A stretch of 46,228 nucleotides of DNA from Stentor coeruleus (lineage: Eukaryota > Ciliophora > Heterotrichea > Heterotrichida > Stentoridae): NCBI GenBank assembly GCA_001970955.1, contig MPUH01000555.1:1-46228 (forward strand), written 5' to 3'. Position numbers and translations under genes: made by a program. The notes under the pieces were generated by a model. The model did not search any database. It had not been told where the DNA came from and saw nothing but the letters and a program-made list of their open reading frames with translations. Positions 39,802 through 46,228 of the stretch are shown piece by piece (position 1 is the stretch's first letter; each line of letters opens with the position of its first letter).

Positions 39802-40660
39802 ATAATAAAAATTAGAATAAAAATCATCATAAGACAGTCTATTTCTTCAAAATAAAGGTTTTCAATTAATTTAATCATAATATTTCGATAGCTTGAGAGA
39901 TTACTCGTTAGACAGAATTGCAAAAAAACGTATACTAGTTATGCATTTTTACTTAAAAAAAGCGTTACCTTGATTCTAAATAGATGAATGAGATTCAATA
40001 AATTTCAAACGAATTTAAAGCTTTTTCTTCAAAAATTTTTATACAGTTTTAACTCAGAACTACTCTTATTTACCAGTTTATAGTATAATTTTCCATTTTT
40101 CCTAATAAACTTCCTTTCTGCTTAGAACTACTCTTATTTACCAGTTTATGGTATAATTTTCCATTTTTCCTAATAAACTTCCTTTCTGTTTATAAAATCC
40201 CCTAATTAAACTTAGATTTCTATAGTAGCTTATAATTCATAACTCATCTAGTAAAAAATCCTTAGAAATATTTATATCACTTCATTTAGCCACAAATTGT
40301 TTTTTTCTTAATCGTATATATCAAAAAAGCATATTCTAGTAGTATTAAATTATTAATCTATTCTACTTTAACACATAAATCAATATTACATATAACCCTT
40401 CAAATTATCCCATAATCAAATATTATAAAATTCATACCTTACATATATTTCTATATATACATAATATAAAACACTATAACAATAAATATTTTACTGTGCG
40501 CTTCAGAACACACCTTACATAAAAAACACTATAAATGCCTAAACCTTTACATAATTTTCTACGCAAATATTTTAAAACATTAAATATCCTTATAAAATTT
40601 ATAAATACTATAAAATGCCAAAAACCTTTATACAATTGTCTATAAAAATAATATAATCAT
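39802..40660. other. Intergenic region with a tandem duplication
   Basis: AT-rich with no gene seen, apart from the 68-bp tandem repeat listed separately. The 3' side leads into the end of the giant coiled-coil gene. Confidence 0.4.
40056..40188. repeat. 68-bp tandem duplication
   Basis: Two copies, 40056-40123 and 40124-40188, match almost perfectly (one A/G difference in TTTATAGTATA against TTTATGGTATA). There is no N between them. Confidence 0.92.
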
Positions 40661-43600
40661 TTAATCCTTATAGTTAATAAGTTCTATAGCATCCTGAGCT
40701 TTATCACTAATATTTTCCATAATTTCTTTAGTCACATAATTAGTCTTTACCAAACTGTCTATTTTATCTTGTAAATATTCAACTCGTGCTTTTAACAAAT
40801 TTATTATATCATCTTTATTCATCCCTTCATTTATAAAATTCCCTCTCCCCATCTTATCATAACTCAAGCTTTCAATAATCACTTTAGTTCTTTCTTGAAA
40901 CCCAGAAACAAATTTTTTCTTAAATTTCATATAATCGTTAAACAGATTTTGTATTTTTTCTTCTTTCATATTAAGATGTTTTTCTATAATTTGTAGTTTT
41001 TTATTAACATCTTTGAAGACTTTTTCAACATTTTCAGAATATTTTTTGGTTTTTGATTCAAGAAGGTTATTTTTGTTCCTAATCCTGTTAAACCTTGATT
41101 CAAGTTCAAGGTTTTTGTTTTCCAGTTCGGATATTATATTATTTTGGTGTTTGATTTTTGATAATAAATTCCCTTCTTTTTCGGTGTTGATGATTTCGGA
41201 TTTACTTGAATTAGATTCTTCATTTGACTTGCTTTGCTCTGATTTTTCTTGAAGTTCTTCTAGGCTTTGTGTGAGGATTAATATATATGATTGAGCTTCT
41301 TCTAAACTTTCAGGCATTTTTTCTGTGAATAAAGGCTTTTGGATTTTCGGCGTTATTTTTATATCTAGTCCTGAGGGTTTTATTGACTCATCATATTTGC
41401 TTGGAGAGTTTATAGAAGAATCTTTAGCTAAGTGATTTTTCTGAGGTTTTTGCTTGTCATTTAAGTGTTTTTGGAACTCTTTAGATTCTTCAGACATAGG
41501 GCTTTCTATGCTGGTTTGAGTTTTTATACAAGAGTTTTCATAGTATTTGACCTTTTCTTTAAGTTCGTCAATTATCTGGAGTTGCTGATCTAGTTTCTCA
41601 TTAGCTTCTAGAAGTTTCGCTAAAATTTCAGGATAGTCGCTTTTATCATCTAGCTGTCTTTGAAGTTCTCCAATTATTATATCTTGCTTTATGAGCTCTT
41701 TTTCAGTCTCTTTTAGCTTGGATTCTATAGATTTATTTATAGGAGATAGTTCGGTTTTTGGCTCAGACTGTAATTTACGGGATAATCCTAAGGGACGCTC
41801 GCTTGAGTCTACTGTTTTAATGCGGCACTCAAGTGCATCAGGAGATTCAGGAGGAAGTAAATGGGCTACTTTATTAAGTTTCCCTCTTAAATAGTCGAGT
41901 TCTGCTGATTGGCTTTCATGTTTTGATTTCGCTTGATTTAGCTCATTTATTAATATTGGAAGCTGATCTAAGTCCTTTATTTTTTCTTGCAAGTTGTTTA
42001 TATATTCTTCATTTTCTGATATTTTTTTGTGTAGTGCTTCAACTTTTTCTTCAGTCATGCTCTCATATGGCAGTTTTTCTATACTATGAGGGGAGATTTT
42101 TTCTTGATTTTGTATAAAAGGAGGATGATTTTCTTGTTTTTGCATATGAGGAGGATGACTTTCTTGTTTTTCTATATGAGAGCCTTGTCCTAGTTCATAT
42201 CTTTTTATTGAGGTCTGATGAGTGTTAAGAGATTTTTCTTCAAACTGATCATTTTGCTTTTTATCAGGAATTCCAGACTGTTGAAACTCTTGAATTTTCT
42301 GCTCAAGGGTTTTGTTATAGGATTTCTCATGGTCTATAGTTTTCATAAGATCTTGAATGTTCTTTTCAAGTTGTTCATTTCTAGAATTGTCTTTTATTTC
42401 TTTGATTTCATGATTCTCAAGTTTTCTGGTCAAATCTTCAATTTCTGCTTTTTGTAGTTCCAGTTCATTTCTAAGCTCGTTTAATGCTTTTTCATACTTT
42501 TGAAGCTGATCTTGTGCTCTTTCTAGTTGGTTTTTGGCATATTCTACTTTTTCATCTAAAACTTTTTTCTCTTCAAGCTGATTTTTCATATTTTCAAATT
42601 CAGTCAATAAACTTTTCTTTTCCTCAACTTCATTTTCTAACTGATTTGTCATATTTTCTACTTCAAGACTCAACTCTTTCTTTTGTTCAATTTCATTTTC
42701 CAACTGATTATAAATATTTTCCACTTGAGTGTTTAAATCCTTATTCTCCTCGATCACATTTTCTAATTTATCTCTAATCTTCTCCATTTCAGCACTCAAA
42801 ACCCTCTTTTCCTCAACCTCATTTTCCAATTTATCTCTAATCTTCTCCATTTCAGCACTCAAAACCATCTTTTCCTCAACCTCATTTTCCAATTTATCTC
42901 TAATCTTCTCTACTTCAGCACTCAAAACCCTCTTTTCCTCAACCACATTTTCCAATTTATCTCTAATCTTTTCTACTTCAACACCTAAAACCCTCTTTTC
43001 CTCAACCTCATTTTCCAATTCATCTTTAATCTTCTCCATTTCAACACCTAAAACCCTTTTTTCCTCAGCTTCATTTTCTAATCTACTTTCCAAATCCTCA
43101 ACTTTTAACACCAACTTTCTTTTCTCTTCATTTTCTTCTTCAATCATACTTGCCATGCTATCTTTAGCCAAAACTAATTTCCTATTTTCAGCTTTTTCTT
43201 TATCAATATCATTTTTCAGATCATGTATTGTAACAACCATATCATTTTTAATAGTCTTTAAAGCCTGTAATTCTTTACTCAAAACTTCATTTTCAGCTTT
43301 TAATCTGTGGATATCTGAATTCAGTTGCTCGATATCTTTTTGATCTTTTTTAATAGTATTTTCTAATAAACCATTAGCTTCTATGAGTATTTCAAGCTTT
43401 TCTAATAGAGCTTTATGCGAGCTCAGTTCCCCAACTAAATGCGTAATCTGAGCATGGCTATCTTTTAGTTCAGCTTCAAGGTTTTCATTAATACCAACAG
43501 TCTGTTGAAGTTTTTCAGTCAAATCTCTAATGATTTCCCAGAATTTAGCAGGTATTAACTCACTAGACATATCCTTCAATTCATCCAAAAATTTAACCGG

Positions 43601-45865
43601 CGATGATTCTTTGCTTTTTATAGGGCTTTCTTGACTTTTTTCAGTCCTAATTTTCTTATCAAGTAAACTCACTAAAGACTTTTGCAATATCTCCTGCAAT
43701 TTCTCAAGCTCAGAGTTTTTATTGCATATTTGTTGTTTTAGGTTTTGTATGACAATCTCTTGCTCTTGACTTTTACTCATAGCCGTATTGCTTATTTCTT
43801 CAATATTTTTCTCTAACCCTAACACCTTATCTTCAAGATTCGTTTTTTCATTAGTCTCATTTTTCAACTTGTTTTCTATATCTGCTATAGTCTCTTCATG
43901 GCTTTGAATCTGAGATTTTATATCATCAAGGTTTTCTTCTAAACATTCAGCATAGGATACATAGTCTTTAATTTTTTCAGTTAGTTCTTCTATAATTTCT
44001 AAGTACTTCATTGCTGATTTGTCTTGTAAAAAGCCTTCGAGATTTTCGTTTAAGGCTTTAATTCTTTCCAAATCACCTTTATTGTCTTTGTTTTCTTTAC
44101 TAAATCTTTGCGATTTGTCTTTTTCTGGCTTTTCTAATAAATCTTTTAACGATTTTTGGAATATTTCTTGCAGTTTATCAATTTCCTGACATTTCACTGC
44201 TATTTGTTGTTTTAATACCACATTTGCATCTTCAAACTGCTTTGATTCTTTAACCAGTTTTTCTAAAGACTCGATTTTTTGCTCTTGGGTCTCAGTCTGA
44301 TTTATGAGATTCTTAACTTTTTGGTCCTGTTCTACAGCTTTAGACAAGTTTTCCTGAAGTTTTTCTTGACTCTGAAAAAGTTCTAAGGACTGTTTTTCTA
44401 GTTGGGTAGCTAAAGAATTTTTATCATCTTCGATTTTTTGGTTCACTAAGTTTAATGCTTTGATTAGTTCATTTAGGTTGGCTGCTTCTTTTTTAAGAAC
44501 TTCAGCTTCTTCTTTGAGTTTTTCAGAAAAACTAGCTTTTTTTTCTATATTTTGGAGCTCTTGCTTCAATGACTGCTTTTCTTCATTGGCTGAGTTTATT
44601 TCATCTATTAGGCTATCGCATTTGTCTTTGAGTATCTTCTCTGATTTTTCTGACTTTTCTGCTATGTCTTTAGATTTTTCCAGTTCAGACTTCATAACTT
44701 CTATTATCACTTCGCTGCTTTCAAGCTTATCTTCTAAGGTCTTAATAGTCTGTATTGAGCAGTCTAATTCATCTTTAATCTTCTGAGATTTTTCCATCCT
44801 AAAACTCTGCTCGTTTTCTATTTTAGCCATTTTATCCTTAATTTCTTTCTTCTCCATCATCGCTTGATCTAACTTACCCATCAAAATTGAGTTCTCCTCA
44901 GCTACTTCTTTAAATTTCTCAATTACCAAACTTTCATTGTCTATATTCTCTCTACTTTTTTCTTGTATTTCCTTTAGCACCTCAGTCATTTTCTCAAGCC
45001 TATTAGACTCTTCATCTAAAGCTCTTGTTCTTTCTATCACTCCATTAAACTTTTTTTCACACATTTTAACTGATTCTTCAACTTTCCTTTGCAAAGTTTG
45101 CTTTATTCTAGCTATTTCTTCAGCATTGTCTTCATTATTATGACCTTTAACATTCTCTAGAGCCTCAATGACCGTGTTTTTTTGCTGAGACATAACTTCC
45201 ATTTGCTTTTTTTCATCTTGTAATTTAAAAATTTGTTCTTCATAATTTTTCTTTGTCTCTTCAAGAGAAGATATAATTTCAAAAAGTTCAGCGACATCCC
45301 TTTGCTGTTTGAGCTGTCTAGACAACTGAGCAATCTCCTGTCTTTTATTATAATTATCAGTCATGAGCATTTGATGCTGCACTTCAACTGCTTTTAAAGT
45401 TTCCCTTAACTCCTCAACTTCATTGATGAGATTTGAATTAAGTCGATTTTTTTCTTTACAAGTCTCGCATGCTAAATCGAAATCCTGTCCTGAAACACGT
45501 CCTTTACCGATTTTCCTTTTAAGTAAGTTTATATATTCTTGCATATAGACGATTTCGTTTTCATATGTAGCTTTGTTACGTTCGATAATTGATTCAAGGG
45601 TTTTGATTTTCTCAAAGCAACGTTTGCGGAACTCATAGACGTCATTTATTTCTGTAGAGAGCTCTTGCATACCTGTTGAGTACCCAGAACTTAAAAATTT
45701 ACTTGGGGATTTAAAGGCTTGTTGACTTTTGGATAAAGATCCTTGTTCAGAAAAGTCAAAACTTTTCCTTATGTTAGCATTTTTGTTTTGAATACTTGGA
45801 GATTGAGATACTGGCATAAGGGATTTTGGTGAATAGACCTGGCCTATATTGTGAGACTTGCTCAT
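40661..45865 (-). CDS. Giant coiled-coil protein (1734 aa)
   Basis: The first ~75 residues are Ser/Pro-rich with several SP sites (YSPKSLMPVSQSPSIQ), likely disordered and phosphorylated. From about 75 almost to the end the protein is Glu/Lys/Leu-rich coiled coil. A tandem array of 21-aa units (three heptads, e.g. LENEVEEKRVLSAEMEKIRD) lies in the middle. Upstream of it is an older duplication of about 160 aa: LKQQIAVKCQEIDKLQEIFQ against LKQQICNKNSELEKLQEILQ, and YLEIIEELTEKI against FWEIIRDLTEKL. A hydrophilic break with QESHPPHMQKQENHPPFIQ follows the array. I recognise no specific family; golgin-, CENP- or basal-body-type scaffolds are options. No intron is seen over 5.2 kb. Confidence 0.72.
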   Translation of the reverse strand: MSKSHNIGQVYSPKSLMPVSQSPSIQNKNANIRKSFDFSEQGSLSKSQQAFKSPSKFLSSGYSTGMQELSTEINDVYEFRKRCFEKIKTLESIIERNKATYENEIVYMQEYINLLKRKIGKGRVSGQDFDLACETCKEKNRLNSNLINEVEELRETLKAVEVQHQMLMTDNYNKRQEIAQLSRQLKQQRDVAELFEIISSLEETKKNYEEQIFKLQDEKKQMEVMSQQKNTVIEALENVKGHNNEDNAEEIARIKQTLQRKVEESVKMCEKKFNGVIERTRALDEESNRLEKMTEVLKEIQEKSRENIDNESLVIEKFKEVAEENSILMGKLDQAMMEKKEIKDKMAKIENEQSFRMEKSQKIKDELDCSIQTIKTLEDKLESSEVIIEVMKSELEKSKDIAEKSEKSEKILKDKCDSLIDEINSANEEKQSLKQELQNIEKKASFSEKLKEEAEVLKKEAANLNELIKALNLVNQKIEDDKNSLATQLEKQSLELFQSQEKLQENLSKAVEQDQKVKNLINQTETQEQKIESLEKLVKESKQFEDANVVLKQQIAVKCQEIDKLQEIFQKSLKDLLEKPEKDKSQRFSKENKDNKGDLERIKALNENLEGFLQDKSAMKYLEIIEELTEKIKDYVSYAECLEENLDDIKSQIQSHEETIADIENKLKNETNEKTNLEDKVLGLEKNIEEISNTAMSKSQEQEIVIQNLKQQICNKNSELEKLQEILQKSLVSLLDKKIRTEKSQESPIKSKESSPVKFLDELKDMSSELIPAKFWEIIRDLTEKLQQTVGINENLEAELKDSHAQITHLVGELSSHKALLEKLEILIEANGLLENTIKKDQKDIEQLNSDIHRLKAENEVLSKELQALKTIKNDMVVTIHDLKNDIDKEKAENRKLVLAKDSMASMIEEENEEKRKLVLKVEDLESRLENEAEEKRVLGVEMEKIKDELENEVEEKRVLGVEVEKIRDKLENVVEEKRVLSAEVEKIRDKLENEVEEKMVLSAEMEKIRDKLENEVEEKRVLSAEMEKIRDKLENVIEENKDLNTQVENIYNQLENEIEQKKELSLEVENMTNQLENEVEEKKSLLTEFENMKNQLEEKKVLDEKVEYAKNQLERAQDQLQKYEKALNELRNELELQKAEIEDLTRKLENHEIKEIKDNSRNEQLEKNIQDLMKTIDHEKSYNKTLEQKIQEFQQSGIPDKKQNDQFEEKSLNTHQTSIKRYELGQGSHIEKQESHPPHMQKQENHPPFIQNQEKISPHSIEKLPYESMTEEKVEALHKKISENEEYINNLQEKIKDLDQLPILINELNQAKSKHESQSAELDYLRGKLNKVAHLLPPESPDALECRIKTVDSSERPLGLSRKLQSEPKTELSPINKSIESKLKETEKELIKQDIIIGELQRQLDDKSDYPEILAKLLEANEKLDQQLQIIDELKEKVKYYENSCIKTQTSIESPMSEESKEFQKHLNDKQKPQKNHLAKDSSINSPSKYDESIKPSGLDIKITPKIQKPLFTEKMPESLEEAQSYILILTQSLEELQEKSEQSKSNEESNSSKSEIINTEKEGNLLSKIKHQNNIISELENKNLELESRFNRIRNKNNLLESKTKKYSENVEKVFKDVNKKLQIIEKHLNMKEEKIQNLFNDYMKFKKKFVSGFQERTKVIIESLSYDKMGRGNFINEGMNKDDIINLLKARVEYLQDKIDSLVKTNYVTKEIMENISDKAQDAIELINYKD
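42545..43090 (-). repeat. 63-bp in-frame tandem repeats encoding 21-aa coiled-coil units
   Basis: About nine copies lie inside the giant coiled-coil gene. The central ones (about 42770-42960) are nearly identical at the DNA level; the outer ones have drifted. Each copy is three heptads, so copy-number change keeps both reading frame and coiled-coil register. Confidence 0.9.
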
Positions 45866-45993
45866 TGGATTATAATGGCTCAGGAAAATTAGATTTAGGA
45901 GGCTGGGAAAGAAAAAGAGGAAGTATTTTTAGTTTTGAAAAATTTGGAAGCTTTTTGGAGGGTGTTAAGCTTAGGATTTAGATTTTTTTATTC

Positions 45994-46167
45994 ATGAGGG
46001 TTTGGGGTTTATATACCGAAAATTTACATGAAATAGAAAACGAACTTAAAAAATATGCTAATGAAGAAACTAAAAATTTCTCATTATCGCATATCGTTTT
46101 ATGGAATGAAGAATTTGAAAAAACACTTAGAGAAAACCACAACAAACAAGAAATAGTCAAGCGATAA
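45994..46167 (+). CDS. Short ORF ended by a micro-retroposon insertion
   Basis: The frame starts MRVWGLYTENLHEIENELKK and reads 57 codons with normal coding character (ENELKKYANEETKNF, SHIVLWNEEFEKTL). Its last five codons (EIVKR) and the TAA at 46165-46167 overlap the element at 46152-46185, so the insertion seems to truncate a longer protein. What follows the element to the window edge (46186-46228) shows no clear continuation. It diverges from the giant coiled-coil gene with 128 bp between the ATGs. The family is not recognised. Confidence 0.4.
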   Translation: MRVWGLYTENLHEIENELKKYANEETKNFSLSHIVLWNEEFEKTLRENHNKQEIVKR

Positions 46168-46185
46168 TTCCTAACTAATACTAAT
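46152..46185 (+). mobile_element. Micro-retroposon copy 4 (34 bp), most truncated
   Basis: This copy starts at AATAGTCAAGCGATAATTCC, lacking the first ~14 bases of copy 1, and ends with ACTAAT repeats. Its core matches copies 2 and 3 exactly. I find no flanking direct repeat, which may mean decay or a different insertion history. Confidence 0.75.
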
Positions 46186-46228
46186 GTCTTGAGGCTTCAA
46201 TACTTTTTCATATTAGTCACTATTCCAA

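Noticed and set aside
45978-46160. 60-codon minus-strand frame at the right edge
   Set aside because: It is antisense to the better plus-strand ORF at 45994 and starts inside the micro-element.
1-46228. Alternative nuclear genetic code, tRNA genes or CRISPR arrays
   Set aside because: All three stops end well-defined proteins in the standard code. No cloverleaf with a GGTTCGA-type arm and no spaced direct-repeat array was seen.

Overview
The window looks like macronuclear DNA of a heterotrich ciliate, most likely Stentor or a close relative. Three things point there. (1) The DNA is very AT-rich and the genes are tightly packed, mostly without introns. (2) TAA, TAG and TGA all act as stops (TGA ends the SDR gene at 24198, TAG the Piwi gene, TAA the GTPase gene), which excludes the Tetrahymena/Paramecium, Blepharisma and Euplotes codes. 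(3) At least four genes become whole only when 15- or 16-nt GTAA...AG introns are removed, and such tiny introns are a known hallmark of Stentor. The species name is inference.

Layout. 1-3300: a TMEM135-like membrane protein, a small gene remnant with two lesions, and an 80-bp tandem duplication. 3310-11369: a guanylate-binding-type GTPase fused to a coiled coil, a Cys/His cluster and a PX-like domain; a PIWI-clade Argonaute with a complete DEDH tetrad; a TBL2-like membrane WD40 protein; and a coiled-coil protein. 12642-20755: a methyltransferase, a secreted RNase T2, a kynurenine-aminotransferase-type enzyme, a UFD1-like protein, a cyclic-nucleotide-binding protein and a zinc-finger/kelch protein. 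21587-28554: a basic orphan, a short-chain dehydrogenase, a SEH1-like nucleoporin, a HRD1-type E3 ligase and an EF-hand protein with FxPxIN repeats. 29547-33615: a DENN protein, a short DHHC palmitoyltransferase and a predicted acylated EF-hand-like protein. 35039-46167: two tiny MGxC proteins, a 583-aa orphan beside a GC-rich island, a 1734-aa coiled-coil protein and a short ORF cut off by an insertion. I see no operon-like functional unit. The genes are mixed housekeeping, membrane-traffic, ERAD and cytoskeletal ones.

The most interesting structure lies outside the genes. A previously unannotated micro-element of 34-49 bp occurs four times. Three copies sit between 12-15-bp direct repeats that look like target-site duplications. 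The copies share one end, which carries a variable ACTAAT repeat, and are cut back to different lengths at the other end. That is the signature of target-primed reverse transcription by a non-LTR retrotransposon. The fourth copy ends an ORF by supplying its stop codon. A GC-rich island at 37855-38290 finishes with a sequence resembling the shared end of this element.

Three single-N positions (19825, 23015, 32580) are flanked by exact or nearly exact copies of the same sequence. They are assembly joins, and they distort the gene models there.
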